From the NCBI RefSeq assembly GCF_024346675.1, contig NZ_AP024850.1:3224001-3288000 (forward strand): a stretch of DNA of 64,000 bases. Direction: 5' to 3'. Position numbers and translations under genes: made by a program. This DNA comes from Photobacterium sanguinicancri (lineage in GTDB: Bacteria; Pseudomonadota; Gammaproteobacteria; Enterobacterales; Vibrionaceae). Below are positions 28,944 to 39,746 of this stretch, one piece after another; position 1 is the first letter of the stretch, and each line of letters begins with the position of its first letter. The notes below the pieces were generated by a model. That model made no database searches, was not told where the DNA came from, and saw nothing but the letters and a program-made list of their open reading frames with translations.

Positions 28944-28980
28944 ATGACAAAGCAAACAACGGTCTGCTTTGTCATTTTAT
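28944..28980. terminator. Strong hairpin after the RND gene
   Basis: ATGACAAAGCA (28944-28954) and TGCTTTGTCAT (28965-28975) are perfect 11-bp arms with a 10-base loop. TTTTATAT follows on plus and GCTCTCTTCTT on minus. It can end the efflux operon on minus, though the better T-run is on plus. Confidence 0.7.
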
Positions 28981-29032
28981 ATATCGACAAGCCTATCAAT
29001 TAATAAACGCCTTTCAGCGCAATAAGGTTACT

Positions 29033-32000
29033 TTACGCAGCTAACGGCTCATGTTTTTTAACTAACCCAAAATCAGCCAAAATCGCATAGGCTGCTGGGA
29101 TCATAAACAGTACCAGTAAGGTGGAAGTGAAAATACCAAATACGATAGAAATCACCAACGGCTGAATGACTTGGGCTTGTAGGCTTGTCTCTAATAGTAA
29201 CGGCAATAAACCCGCTGCAGTCGTGAGAGACGTTAAGAACACGGCGCGAAAACGCTCTCGGCTCGCTTTCACTACCGCATCGTGCACGCTGTCGCCATCA
29301 TCCACATGGTGTCGAATATATTGCACCAGTAATATAGAGTCATTGACCACGACCCCAGCCAGCGATACAAAGCCCATGATACTTGGCATACTTAACGCGT
29401 GCCCTAGTAGCCAGTGTCCCCAAAATACCCCAATCAACGCCAATGGAATAGCAAGCAATACCACAAAAGGTTCAAGGTAACTGCGGAATTGAAAACTCAA
29501 AATCACAAACACCCCAAACACCCCAAGTGCAAAACCTATCGCCATCGACTGACCGGTTTCAGCCGTATCTTTAGCTTCACCTTCAAAGTTGAAGCGTAAC
29601 CCTGGGTACTTCATTTTCAGGTTAGGGATCTCTTGCTGGCGAAATAATGTCAGGATCTCGGTCGAGCTGATTTTACTGTGCTCAAGGTCGGCATAAACAC
29701 TTAAGGTCCGCAAGCCATCAATTCGCTGGATACGGACATAGTTACGCTGATAACTGAGCTCGGTTATTGATGCTAATGGAATTTGGCTACCGTCGCTAAG
29801 AATAATAGGGAAACTGGCCAAGGTTTGCAGATTGCCAGCTTCCGCTTTATCAAATCGAACTTCAACTTCGATGTTTTCAGGGCCGAGCTGGATATCATCC
29901 GCCTTTTGACCAAAGTAAGCTGCCCGCAATTGCGATGCTATCATTTGGCCATCAACACCAAAGCTTTCCGCCCCAGGACGCAGAGTCACTAAGACTTCTT
30001 GCTTACCCATCCGCATATCATCCAACACCCCGTACACGCCATCAAACTCATTCAAGAAGGCCTGTACTTCCAGCGACGCTGCTTTTAACGCCGTGAGTTC
30101 ATCGTGCTGCATCCGAATTTCAACCGCTCGCCCACCCGGCCCCATGATTGGCTGCTTAAACACCAGCGAAATAGGGTCAGCTAATGTACCGACTTCTTCT
30201 CGCCAAGCCGCAACAAACTCATCAATCACTGTATTGCGTGACTCCGCGCCACGTAAATCGAGTCGCACTGTCGCGACGTGTGGGCCTTTTTCGTCAGCAT
30301 CAGCATTGGCGTTATATTGCTCTGTAATGTGTTCTACTAGCGTATTACCGCCTTCTACATCACGGCTCCATTCAACATTCAAGCGCTCAGCAGCCTGAAC
30401 TATATGAGCCACCACTTTTTCCGTCTGAGACAATGATGCGCCAGGCGCTAAAATAATGCGCGCTTCTGCGATATCACCATCAAGATCAGGGAAGCCAACA
30501 AATTTTAGAGCGCCCCCCGCCAATAACGCCGCAGATGCAAACAACATTGCAACTACCGCCCCTAGGAACAAATAACGCCAACGCACGACGGCATCAACGG
30601 CGGTAACTAATTGGTTTTGACGAAAATGCTCAAATTTAGCCAGAAACACCCGCTTGAACTTGATATCAGGTTTTTCTTCTTTGCTACGCTGCTTTTGTAA
30701 TGAATGGCTTAAGTGGTGCGGTAAAATAAAGAAAGCTTCAATTAAACTGATGGTTAGCACTAATATCAGCACCTGCGGTACAACCTTAAGTACAGCCCCC
30801 ATTTCACCATCAAGGAATAACAAGCTACCGAAAATACACACAGTGGTCAGGTAAGAAGAGAGAACACCAGGAAAGACTTTTTTGACCCCATTAAACACAG
30901 CATCAGGCACCGATTGACCCCGCTCTAAATGGGCGGCAATAGACTCAGCGATCACGATGGCATCATCCATCATGATACCAATCGCCATCAGCAAGGCGAC
31001 TAGCGACATAATGTTGATGGATAACCCCAAGCCCGCCATCAAGAACAGGCTGCCCATAAAGGCAACAGGTAGACCCGCGGCAACCCAAAACGAATAACGG
31101 AAGGTAAAGAACAGCCACATGGTGAAGAACACCAACACCACCCCTTGCAAACCGTTATCGACCATCATGGTTAAACGATCCCACAGTACCGATGAAATAT
31201 CATTGGTCAGGCTAAGTGTGACACCCGTTGGGGCAATTTGGCTTTCAGCTTCAACAAACGCCTGTACCCGCTCTTTGATCCGCAAAGCATCATCAGCTTT
31301 ATTTTTACTGATTTTCAAAATAGCGGAGGGCTTGCCATCAAACAGAATTTTTTGTTCATCAAGTTCAAAGCGATCGGTGATCGTCGCAATATCACCGAGG
31401 CGTAATACAGCCCCTGCGGGATCAGCACCAATCACCGTTTGCGCCAATGTATCTGGCGTGATCTTTTGCTCATCAAAGCGGATCAATAGGTTTTTATCTG
31501 CTAATTCAATATTGCCGCTTGGCAATTTTATGTTTTGGCGTGATAAGCGATCCGCAATATCCCCAACACTCAGCCCTAATTGACGCAGCGCCGTTTCTTT
31601 TAATTCCACTCGTAATTGATGGTCAGAAAAGCCACTCACTGCAACCAAAGAGACGCCATAGTCAATTTTGAGCTTACGCTTTAATTCTTCGGCATACGCT
31701 TTCAAATGTGGCCAGTTGGTATCTGCGCTAATTGCGACATCAACCACAGGTTCATTCCAATCCAATTCACGCACGATTGGGGATTCAATTTCTGCAGGGA
31801 AGTCATTGATCGCATTAATTTGGGTTTGTACATCCACCAGCATGCGAGAAACCACATCACTACTGGTGAGTTTCAAAACCAATGAGGCAGAGCCCTCTAC
31901 GGCTTCACAACGGGTTTCTTCGATATTGGCAAGACCATCAACTGCGTCTTCCATTCTCATACATATGCTTTGTTCCACTTCTTGTGGCGACGCCCCTGGA

Positions 32001-32146
32001 TAGACCACAGAGGCAATAATGTATGGTGGTGAAAACTCAGGAAAGGTTTCCCGTTTTATTTGCGGTAACGACACAAAACCCAACAATAACAACGCAAACA
32101 TCATCAAGTTTGCGGCTGTTGGATGACGAGAGAAAAAGCGAATCAT
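29033..32146 (-). CDS. RND efflux transporter, inner-membrane pump
   Basis: This 1037-residue protein is a full-length resistance-nodulation-division pump. It starts MIRFFSRHPTAANLMMFALLL, has the two large periplasmic loops (about residues 30-330 and 560-860) and 12 membrane helices. Proton-relay acidic residues appear in the fourth helix (GIMMDDAIVIAES). The porter-domain opening PGASPQEVEQSI and C-terminal GVVVNDSILLVQYIRHH are typical. Such pumps export drugs, detergents or bile salts by proton antiport. Its start overlaps the fusion-protein gene by four bases (ATGA). No outer-membrane channel gene is present, so it likely uses a TolC made elsewhere. The substrate is not predictable. Confidence 0.93.
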   Translation of the reverse strand: MIRFFSRHPTAANLMMFALLLLGFVSLPQIKRETFPEFSPPYIIASVVYPGASPQEVEQSICMRMEDAVDGLANIEETRCEAVEGSASLVLKLTSSDVVSRMLVDVQTQINAINDFPAEIESPIVRELDWNEPVVDVAISADTNWPHLKAYAEELKRKLKIDYGVSLVAVSGFSDHQLRVELKETALRQLGLSVGDIADRLSRQNIKLPSGNIELADKNLLIRFDEQKITPDTLAQTVIGADPAGAVLRLGDIATITDRFELDEQKILFDGKPSAILKISKNKADDALRIKERVQAFVEAESQIAPTGVTLSLTNDISSVLWDRLTMMVDNGLQGVVLVFFTMWLFFTFRYSFWVAAGLPVAFMGSLFLMAGLGLSINIMSLVALLMAIGIMMDDAIVIAESIAAHLERGQSVPDAVFNGVKKVFPGVLSSYLTTVCIFGSLLFLDGEMGAVLKVVPQVLILVLTISLIEAFFILPHHLSHSLQKQRSKEEKPDIKFKRVFLAKFEHFRQNQLVTAVDAVVRWRYLFLGAVVAMLFASAALLAGGALKFVGFPDLDGDIAEARIILAPGASLSQTEKVVAHIVQAAERLNVEWSRDVEGGNTLVEHITEQYNANADADEKGPHVATVRLDLRGAESRNTVIDEFVAAWREEVGTLADPISLVFKQPIMGPGGRAVEIRMQHDELTALKAASLEVQAFLNEFDGVYGVLDDMRMGKQEVLVTLRPGAESFGVDGQMIASQLRAAYFGQKADDIQLGPENIEVEVRFDKAEAGNLQTLASFPIILSDGSQIPLASITELSYQRNYVRIQRIDGLRTLSVYADLEHSKISSTEILTLFRQQEIPNLKMKYPGLRFNFEGEAKDTAETGQSMAIGFALGVFGVFVILSFQFRSYLEPFVVLLAIPLALIGVFWGHWLLGHALSMPSIMGFVSLAGVVVNDSILLVQYIRHHVDDGDSVHDAVVKASRERFRAVFLTSLTTAAGLLPLLLETSLQAQVIQPLVISIVFGIFTSTLLVLFMIPAAYAILADFGLVKKHEPLAA

Positions 32147-33492
32147 GATTGTGACGCCCCTTCACCTTTGGGTGGTTTAGCAACGGCTTGGCCATCCTTA
32201 CTCACCACTCTTAGTGCCATACCTTCAACCGCAGGCAAAAGATCGTTAACCACTAGTTGTTGCTCAGCAATAAAATCCCCCTGTACAGCGACCAAACCTT
32301 CACGACGGAATAACACAGTGGCAGGTTTAATGCTTAAGGTGTTGTCATCACTCAGTAAGTACACTTTATCACCGTGTAATGCACGTTCAGGGATCACCCA
32401 GTGTGGATTATCTTGGCCTTCCAAAGTCGCTTGAACAAACATCCCATTCACTAACGGCGGCGCGGTTTCAGGAGACAGTTGACTGTAATCTTGCGCTACT
32501 TCAAGGATCACCCCGACAGTCGCTTGATTGGCACTGACGGTATCGCTGATCCGCGCAACTTTGGCGGTCCATTGCTGCACAAACTGGCCACTTGCCAATT
32601 GAATACTCGCTTGCAGCGCCAACTGATCGGCACGTGGGCGTCCGTCGGCGTGGGCTGTATAGTGATTCAGGCTTGATGCCAATGCTTGCATGTCATGCAG
32701 CGCCACTTGAGCATCGACTTCAATCTCAGCAATACCATGAGCCACTAACATGGTTTGTTGCATATTAACGACTTGGTTTTGCTCAATATCTACACTCGAA
32801 ATACGTGCATCAATCGGCAATACAATCTCGGTCTTACTTAGCGATCGTTGGGCTTCTTCTACTTTCGATTGATTCACTTGCAGCTGCGCTTCACTAACAC
32901 GACGCTCTTTCGGTAAGACTTGGAGCTGGCTTTCTAAATCCTGTACCACCTTTTGGCTTGCCAAGTAGGATTGCTTCTCTAAATCTAATGCCGATTGCGA
33001 CGTCAGCCCTTTACGACGTAACTCTTCTTTGCGCGTCACTTCTTTTTTACTGATCGCTAAACGATTTTTTTCTATTTTAAGTGTGCTTTTAAGGTTTTTT
33101 TCTTCCAAGTCCAACTTAGCTAATTGCGCCTCGCTTGAGCTAATATCGGCCTCTGCTTTTGCTAGCGTTAACTGGTAATCAAGTGGATCAATTTTTAATA
33201 TCACCGTACCTGCGTCAAGGACTCGGCCTTTTTCTAATTCTGGATGGCGAAAAATCACTTTACCGCTGACTTCTGAAATCGCCTTCCACTCTACCTTGGG
33301 TTTTACGCGGCCAAAGCCTGTTACTTGAGGGGCTAACGGTTGCTGGTGCAAGGTAATAACATCCACCGCCCGACTGCGTTCCAAGGCGGGCTTACTGCTA
33401 GGAGAAGGGCGTAACTTAACAGCTAACACTAAGATTAAAATGCCAGCCATCAAGGCAGGTATGAATAATAGCTTTCTATTGAGATCAATCAC
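32143..33492 (-). CDS. RND efflux membrane fusion protein (HlyD/AcrA type)
   Basis: The 449-residue periplasmic adaptor has one N-terminal membrane helix (LLFIPALMAGILILVLAVKL) with no lipobox, so it is probably anchored by an uncleaved helix. The lipoyl half-motifs flank a long coiled-coil hairpin at about residues 120-230 (SSEAQLAKLDLEEKN to QLQVNQSKVEEAQRSL), and beta-barrel domains follow. It bridges the RND pump and an outer-membrane channel. The start overlaps the tetR stop by four bases and its stop overlaps the pump start by four, so the three genes are translationally coupled. Confidence 0.9.
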   Translation of the reverse strand: MIDLNRKLLFIPALMAGILILVLAVKLRPSPSSKPALERSRAVDVITLHQQPLAPQVTGFGRVKPKVEWKAISEVSGKVIFRHPELEKGRVLDAGTVILKIDPLDYQLTLAKAEADISSSEAQLAKLDLEEKNLKSTLKIEKNRLAISKKEVTRKEELRRKGLTSQSALDLEKQSYLASQKVVQDLESQLQVLPKERRVSEAQLQVNQSKVEEAQRSLSKTEIVLPIDARISSVDIEQNQVVNMQQTMLVAHGIAEIEVDAQVALHDMQALASSLNHYTAHADGRPRADQLALQASIQLASGQFVQQWTAKVARISDTVSANQATVGVILEVAQDYSQLSPETAPPLVNGMFVQATLEGQDNPHWVIPERALHGDKVYLLSDDNTLSIKPATVLFRREGLVAVQGDFIAEQQLVVNDLLPAVEGMALRVVSKDGQAVAKPPKGEGASQS

Positions 33493-34130
33493 TTACCCTC
33501 TCCTTTTTGATTAAAAATTCCTTGTGTAAGCACTTTTACATTGTGCTCCGCTAGCTCAAATAAATACTCTTCCGTCATTTCTATCCCATGAATTTCAAGC
33601 ATGGCAGGCGGGATTAAAAACGGGAAAACCATCATACTAATGAATGTCATCCGTGCCTTTTCGGGATCCATACCTGGATTTAGCTGACCATTTTGCTGCA
33701 ACTTGGTAAACATCATGTCGGTCGCTGGACGGGCAATATCTCTCACCATTTTTTCCATCATTTGACGCTGAGGATCATCAGGCGCAAGCATCATGGCGCG
33801 TGACATTAGCTTCGGCATATCTGGGTTTGGCGCCATAATACGGTAATAAGTACGCATGAATTCGCCAATAGAATCGAAATCCCCTTTATCCATTACCACT
33901 CTCATCTGGGCTTGGATGGGCTCCATGGTTTCATGCATCATGGTTTGGTATAAGCCGGCCTTATTTTCAAAGTAGTAGCGAATCAGCGCGACGTTCACAT
34001 CGGCCCTTGATGCAATCATGCGGGTCGAAACCTTGCTATAAGGTAAAACGACAAACAACTTACGCGCTTCTATAATTAGACGTTCACGCGCATCGGAATC
34101 ACCTACTGGACGACCTGCTTTTCCTGCCAT
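33489..34130 (-). CDS. TetR family regulator of the efflux operon
   Basis: The 213-residue protein has a TetR helix-turn-helix at about residues 16-62 (ARERLIIEARKLF, then VSTRMIASRADVNVALIRYYFENK) and a helical ligand domain. It is first in the tetR-MFP-RND operon with four-base overlaps throughout, the usual layout for local autoregulation. A perfect 18-bp inverted repeat 20 bases before the ATG is a good candidate operator. It probably represses the pump until a toxic ligand binds, which is inferred from the family. Confidence 0.9.
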   Translation of the reverse strand: MAGKAGRPVGDSDARERLIIEARKLFVVLPYSKVSTRMIASRADVNVALIRYYFENKAGLYQTMMHETMEPIQAQMRVVMDKGDFDSIGEFMRTYYRIMAPNPDMPKLMSRAMMLAPDDPQRQMMEKMVRDIARPATDMMFTKLQQNGQLNPGMDPEKARMTFISMMVFPFLIPPAMLEIHGIEMTEEYLFELAEHNVKVLTQGIFNQKGEGK

Positions 34131-34149
34131 TAACTTACATCTCTACCAA

Positions 34150-34167
34150 ATTAATCATACGATTAAT
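34150..34167 (-). promoter_or_regulatory. Candidate TetR operator
   Basis: ATTAATC and GATTAAT form perfect arms around ATAC, 20 bases before the tetR start. A second dyad, TGAACC/GGTTCA, lies at 34180-34198. Confidence 0.5.
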
Positions 34168-34198
34168 AATTGTACTAACTGAACCATTAAAAGGTTCA

Positions 34199-34467
34199 CT
34201 CTATTATTCATCTTAATTTAACCAATTGATTAATTAATACTGTGAACCAAGTAAACAACCCGTGACAAACCTTAAATACAGCAGATTATTCGATAGAAAA
34301 TGCATTTCACTTATTTAACGTCTGTAACAACAAAGTGAATAATCACTCATCGCTTCATCTCTTGTATCAATAACTTAACCAGCGACCACCGCGCACTCGC
34401 AAAAAGAAATAAAACCATAAATATCATAATGATAGCAACACAAACAAAATTAAACACCAAATAGTGG
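34199..34467. other. AT-rich gap between tetR and the leu promoter
   Basis: This part of the tetR-leuA intergenic region is AT-rich. It presumably contains the tetR promoter (minus) and upstream leu control sites. I see no gene or RNA in it. Confidence 0.45.
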
Positions 34468-34497
34468 TTGACCTTTAACCTGTCTATTTGGTATTCA
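34468..34497 (+). promoter_or_regulatory. Possible leu operon promoter
   Basis: TTGACC (34468-34473) and TATTCA (34492-34497) are 18 bases apart and about 33 bases before the leader peptide ATG. The -10 is imperfect. Confidence 0.4.
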
Positions 34498-34529
34498 TTT
34501 GTTATCAACTTTGTGGAAGACATGTAAAT

Positions 34530-34592
34530 ATGACTAACCGTTTCTTTATCCTCTTAAGCCTCCTCCTTATCGTGAATAATTCGCGCGGGTAG
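34530..34592 (+). CDS. leuL: leu operon leader peptide, 20 residues
   Basis: The ORF runs from ATG 34530 to TAG 34590-34592 and reads MTNRFFILLSLLLIVNNSRG. It has five leucine codons within six positions (CTC TTA AGC CTC CTC CTT), the control run of a leucine attenuator. GGAAG lies about ten bases upstream of the ATG. When charged leucyl-tRNA is scarce, a ribosome stalled on this run would leave the following strand free to form the antiterminator. Confidence 0.85.
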   Translation: MTNRFFILLSLLLIVNNSRG

Positions 34593-34653
34593 CTTATGAG
34601 TAGGAAACGCCACTAAGCATTGAATAAGCCCGCGCAGATAGCGCGGGTTTTTT
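34583..34653 (+). promoter_or_regulatory. leu attenuator: antiterminator and terminator
   Basis: The terminator stem is CCCGCGC (34629-34635) / GCGCGGG (34641-34647) followed by T6. The alternative antiterminator pairs GCGCGGG plus AGCTTAT near 34583-34597 with ATAAGCCCGCGC at 34624-34635, sharing the terminator's left arm. The two structures are mutually exclusive, as in classical amino-acid attenuation. The leader stop codon falls inside the antiterminator's left strand, so a ribosome finishing the peptide blocks it. Confidence 0.88.
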
Positions 34654-34737
34654 ATATCAGAGCCAGCGCAAGCGGATGCAGACTAAGCCTAATACCAATG
34701 AACGCACTATTAGGCAGGCCAATAAAAGGAAGTAGCA

Positions 34738-36282
34738 ATGAAAGATCAAGTCATTATTTTCGATACCACGCTTCGTGATGGTGAACAGGCACTATCAGCA
34801 AGCCTAACGGTAAAAGAAAAGCTACAAATCGCTTACGCGCTGGAACGCCTAGGGGTCGATGTAATAGAAGCGGGTTTTCCAGTTTCTTCACCTGGCGACT
34901 TTGAATCAGTGCAAACCATTGCTAAACATATTAAAAACAGCCGAGTGTGCGCTCTATCACGGGCGGTGGCGAAAGACATAGATGTGGCGGCTGAATCGTT
35001 AAAAGTTGCCGAAGCCTTCCGTATTCATACCTTTATCTCCACCTCGACAGTACACGTACAAGATAAACTACGTCGTAGCTACGATGATGTTATCGAGATG
35101 GGCGTTGCTGCGGTTAAACGCGCACGTAATTACACGGATGATGTGGAATTTTCCTGTGAAGATGCAGGTCGTACACCAATCGATAACCTATGTCGCATGG
35201 TGGAAGCTGCTATCAATGCAGGCGCCAACACCATCAATATTCCTGATACCGTGGGTTACACCCTACCCAACGAGTTTGGCGGTATCGTGGCCCAACTATT
35301 TGATCGCGTACCTAATATCGATAAAGCCATTATCTCGGTGCACTGCCATGACGATCTTGGTATGTCGGTAGCTAACTCGATGGCAGCAGTCCAAGCGGGG
35401 GCTCGCCAAGTTGAAGCCACCATTAATGGTCTGGGTGAACGTGCTGGTAACTGTTCACTAGAAGAAATTGCGATGATCATCAAAACCCGCGCTGACTTCT
35501 TGGGTGTTCACACCAACATCAAACACGATGAAATTCACCGTACCAGTAAGATGGTCAGCCAACTGTGTAACTCACCTATTCAAGCGAATAAAGCCATTGT
35601 CGGTGCCAATGCCTTTAGCCACTCATCGGGTATCCACCAAGATGGGATGCTAAAGAACAAGAACACCTACGAGATCATGACCCCTGAGTCTATCGGGCTT
35701 AAAAACCAAGCACTGAACCTAACCAGTCGATCTGGTCGCGCCGCCGTTAAAAGTCATATGGATACCCTTGGCTACACTGAAAATGAATACAGCCTAGATG
35801 CGCTATACGCCGATTTCCTAAAACTGGCCGATCGCAAAGGCCAAGTGTTTGATTACGATCTAGAAGCCCTAATGCACTTCGCTAATCTACGCGAAGAAGA
35901 TGACTTCTTTAAGCTAAATTACCTAAGTGTGCAGTCAGGTAGCATCATGGCGACTACCAGTATCAAGCTACAGTGCGGCGATGACGAAAAGTGCGAAGCC
36001 GCGGTCGGTAACGGCCCTGTTGATGCGCTATACCAATGTATCTACCGCCTAACGGGTTATGAAATCGTCTTGGATAAATTCGACCTTACCGCCAAAGGTG
36101 AAGGGGAAGACGGTTTGGGCCAAGCTGACATCATTGCCAACTACAAAGGCCGTAAATACCACGGTACGGGCCTTGCGACTGATATTGTTGAAGCATCAGG
36201 CCAAGCATTGCTACACGTTATCAATAGCATCCACCGCGCCGATCAAATTGCAGAAATTAAAGAGCGTACCGCGACGGTATAA
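34738..36282 (+). CDS. leuA: 2-isopropylmalate synthase
   Basis: LeuA condenses acetyl-CoA with 2-ketoisovalerate, the first committed step of leucine synthesis. The 514-residue protein starts [18 protein letters not shown], the HMGL-like catalytic entry (DTTLRDGEQ at 9-17). It has the metal-ligand HCHDDLG and the second signature of the family around [21 protein letters not shown]-terminal LeuA regulatory domain (about 395-500) should bind leucine for feedback inhibition. The length is close to E. coli's 523. It is the first structural gene after the attenuator. Confidence 0.96.
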   Translation: MKDQVIIFDTTLRDGEQALSASLTVKEKLQIAYALERLGVDVIEAGFPVSSPGDFESVQTIAKHIKNSRVCALSRAVAKDIDVAAESLKVAEAFRIHTFISTSTVHVQDKLRRSYDDVIEMGVAAVKRARNYTDDVEFSCEDAGRTPIDNLCRMVEAAINAGANTINIPDTVGYTLPNEFGGIVAQLFDRVPNIDKAIISVHCHDDLGMSVANSMAAVQAGARQVEATINGLGERAGNCSLEEIAMIIKTRADFLGVHTNIKHDEIHRTSKMVSQLCNSPIQANKAIVGANAFSHSSGIHQDGMLKNKNTYEIMTPESIGLKNQALNLTSRSGRAAVKSHMDTLGYTENEYSLDALYADFLKLADRKGQVFDYDLEALMHFANLREEDDFFKLNYLSVQSGSIMATTSIKLQCGDDEKCEAAVGNGPVDALYQCIYRLTGYEIVLDKFDLTAKGEGEDGLGQADIIANYKGRKYHGTGLATDIVEASGQALLHVINSIHRADQIAEIKERTATV

Positions 36283-36300
36283 CACCGCCCATCATATTTA

Positions 36301-37475
<1,175 letters not shown>

Positions 37476-37501
37476 GCAACATAGGCAAGGAGCACCGATC
37501 A

Positions 37502-38941
37502 ATGTCAGCACAAAATACAGAAAATAAAGCGCCTAAGACGCTATACGAAAAAGTTTACGATGCCCATGTTGCGGTTGCCGCAGAAGGCGAGAACCCAATC
37601 CTATATATCGACCGCCATCTGGTCCACGAAGTCACATCACCTCAGGCGTTTGATGGCTTGCGTGAAAAAGGCCGTCAGGTTCGCCAAGTTGGCAAAACGT
37701 TTGCCACTATGGATCACAACGTATCAACCCAAACCAAAGACATTAATGCCTCTGGTGAAATGGCCCGTATCCAAATGGAAACGCTCGCCAAAAACTGTGA
37801 AGAATTTGGCGTAACACTTTACGATCTGAACCATAAATACCAAGGTATTGTGCATGTTATGGGCCCTGAACTGGGCATTACCCTACCAGGCATGACAATT
37901 GTTTGTGGGGATTCACACACCGCAACACACGGCGCATTTGGCTCGCTAGCCTTTGGGATTGGCACTTCAGAAGTTGAACATGTATTAGCGACCCAAACCC
38001 TCAAACAGTCGCGTGCTAAAACGATGAAAATCGAAGTCAAAGGTAAAGTCGCAGAGGGCATTACCGCCAAAGATATCGTGCTAGCCATCATAGGCAAAAC
38101 CACCGCTGCTGGCGGTACTGGCTATGTGGTTGAATTTTGTGGTGAAGCGATAACAGATTTGTCGATGGAAGGACGTATGACAGTCTGCAACATGGCAATC
38201 GAACTAGGCGCCAAAGCCGGTTTAATCGCCCCAGACCAAACCACCTACGATTACATTAAGAACCGTAAATTCTCACCAACCGATGCCAACTTTGATGCCG
38301 CGGTTGAATACTGGAATACTCTAAAAACCGATGAGGATGCAGTATTCGATGCGACGGTGACGTTAGCGGCTACCGATATAAAACCGCAAGTGACTTGGGG
38401 GACTAACCCAGGCCAAGTGATTGCAATTGATACACCTATCCCGAGCCCAGCTGACTTTGCCGACCCAGTCGAAAAAGCCTCAGCGGAAAAAGCCTTGGCC
38501 TATATGGGGCTAGAAGCGGGCAAGACGCTGTCGGACTTTTCAATTGATAAAGTCTTTATTGGCTCTTGTACCAATTCTCGCATTGAAGATATGCGCGCCG
38601 CCGCCGCTATCGCGAAAGGGCGCAAAGTCGCCGCCAATGTTCAAGCACTCGTTGTTCCGGGATCTGAGCAAGTCAAAGCCCAAGCAGAACAAGAAGGGTT
38701 GGATAAAATTTTCATCGATGCCGGCTTTGAATGGCGCCTACCAGGCTGCTCGATGTGTCTAGCGATGAACAACGACCGCCTAGGGCCAAAAGAGCGCTGC
38801 GCCTCCACCAGCAACCGTAACTTTGAAGGTCGCCAAGGCCGTGATGGCCGTACCCACCTTGTCAGCCCTGCAATGGCAGCGGCGGCAGCGTGTGCTGGCC
38901 ATTTTGTAGATATTCGCGACTTAGACAGCGCAACGGCATAA
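37502..38941 (+). CDS. leuC: 3-isopropylmalate dehydratase large subunit
   Basis: LeuC with LeuD isomerises 2- to 3-isopropylmalate using a [4Fe-4S] cluster. The cluster cysteines appear in GSCTNSR and in PGCSMCL. The HATHGAFG-type region reads [19 protein letters not shown]. The protein has 479 residues, 13 more than E. coli, mostly from a short polar N-terminal extension ([20 protein letters not shown]). AAGGAG nine bases before this ATG supports it as the real start. The leuD start follows 17 bases after the stop. Confidence 0.95.
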   Translation: MSAQNTENKAPKTLYEKVYDAHVAVAAEGENPILYIDRHLVHEVTSPQAFDGLREKGRQVRQVGKTFATMDHNVSTQTKDINASGEMARIQMETLAKNCEEFGVTLYDLNHKYQGIVHVMGPELGITLPGMTIVCGDSHTATHGAFGSLAFGIGTSEVEHVLATQTLKQSRAKTMKIEVKGKVAEGITAKDIVLAIIGKTTAAGGTGYVVEFCGEAITDLSMEGRMTVCNMAIELGAKAGLIAPDQTTYDYIKNRKFSPTDANFDAAVEYWNTLKTDEDAVFDATVTLAATDIKPQVTWGTNPGQVIAIDTPIPSPADFADPVEKASAEKALAYMGLEAGKTLSDFSIDKVFIGSCTNSRIEDMRAAAAIAKGRKVAANVQALVVPGSEQVKAQAEQEGLDKIFIDAGFEWRLPGCSMCLAMNNDRLGPKERCASTSNRNFEGRQGRDGRTHLVSPAMAAAAACAGHFVDIRDLDSATA

Positions 38942-38958
38942 TCGAGAGGAAGATAACA

Positions 38959-39561
38959 ATGGCAGGTTTTAAACAACATACAGGCTTGGTCGTGCCGCTA
39001 GATACCGCGAATATCGATACCGACGCAATCATTCCTAAGCAATTTCTACAAAAAGTGACGCGCACAGGCTTTGGTAAACACTTGTTCCATGACTGGCGTT
39101 TTCTTGATGATGCAGGTAAGCAAGCGAACCCTGAGTTTGTGATGAATGCGCCTCGCTACCAAGGTGCAAGTATTTTACTTGCACGTGAGAACTTCGGTTG
39201 CGGCTCTTCGCGTGAACATGCACCTTGGGCGCTAGCAGATTACGGTATTCAAGTGATGATCGCGCCAAGCTTTGCCGACATTTTTTACGGTAACTCCATA
39301 AACAATCAAATGGTTCCAGTACGCTTAACCGAGCACGAAGTTGATGAGATTTTTCAATTTGTTGAAAGTACCGAAGGCGCAGAGATCAACGTTGATTTGG
39401 AAAAGATGTTAGTGATTGCTAACAACAAACAATACCATTTCGAGATTGATGAGTTCCGCCGTCACTGCTTATTGAACGGCTTAGATAACATCGGGCTAAC
39501 GCTGCAACATGAAGATAAAATTGCGGCTTACGAAGATAATATTCCTGAATTTTTAAAGTAA
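38959..39561 (+). CDS. leuD: 3-isopropylmalate dehydratase small subunit
   Basis: LeuD supplies the swivelling domain that completes the LeuC active site. I use ATG 38959 after GAGAGGAAG; the frame extends further upstream to 38890 but that part lies inside leuC. The 200-residue product [20 protein letters not shown] contains [16 protein letters not shown], the substrate-contact serine/arginine motif. The length is one residue from E. coli LeuD (201). It is the last gene of leuABCD. Confidence 0.96.
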   Translation: MAGFKQHTGLVVPLDTANIDTDAIIPKQFLQKVTRTGFGKHLFHDWRFLDDAGKQANPEFVMNAPRYQGASILLARENFGCGSSREHAPWALADYGIQVMIAPSFADIFYGNSINNQMVPVRLTEHEVDEIFQFVESTEGAEINVDLEKMLVIANNKQYHFEIDEFRRHCLLNGLDNIGLTLQHEDKIAAYEDNIPEFLK

Positions 39562-39605
39562 ATATTACGTTTGTTAGTATTTACTGACTCAATTACATCA
39601 GTGTC

Positions 39606-39640
39606 ACAACACCCTGCGTTAGTGGGGTGTTGTTCTATTT
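39606..39640 (+). terminator. Terminator of the leu operon
   Basis: ACAACACCC (39606-39614) and GGGTGTTGT (39625-39633) form a 9-bp stem, followed by TTCTATTT. Confidence 0.85.
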
Positions 39641-39746
39641 AACGCTTTACCCAACACTCTCATTCAACCGATTGTAAAACCTGCAATAAAAAGCCCGTCA
39701 CCTCGGTCTATAGTTGTTAGGTTATTACTGATTAAAAAGGTTGATT

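Noticed and set aside
28747..28959. 70-codon hydrophobic open frame on the minus strand
   Set aside because: The start would be a TTG inside the strong hairpin with no ribosome site; codon use looks random.
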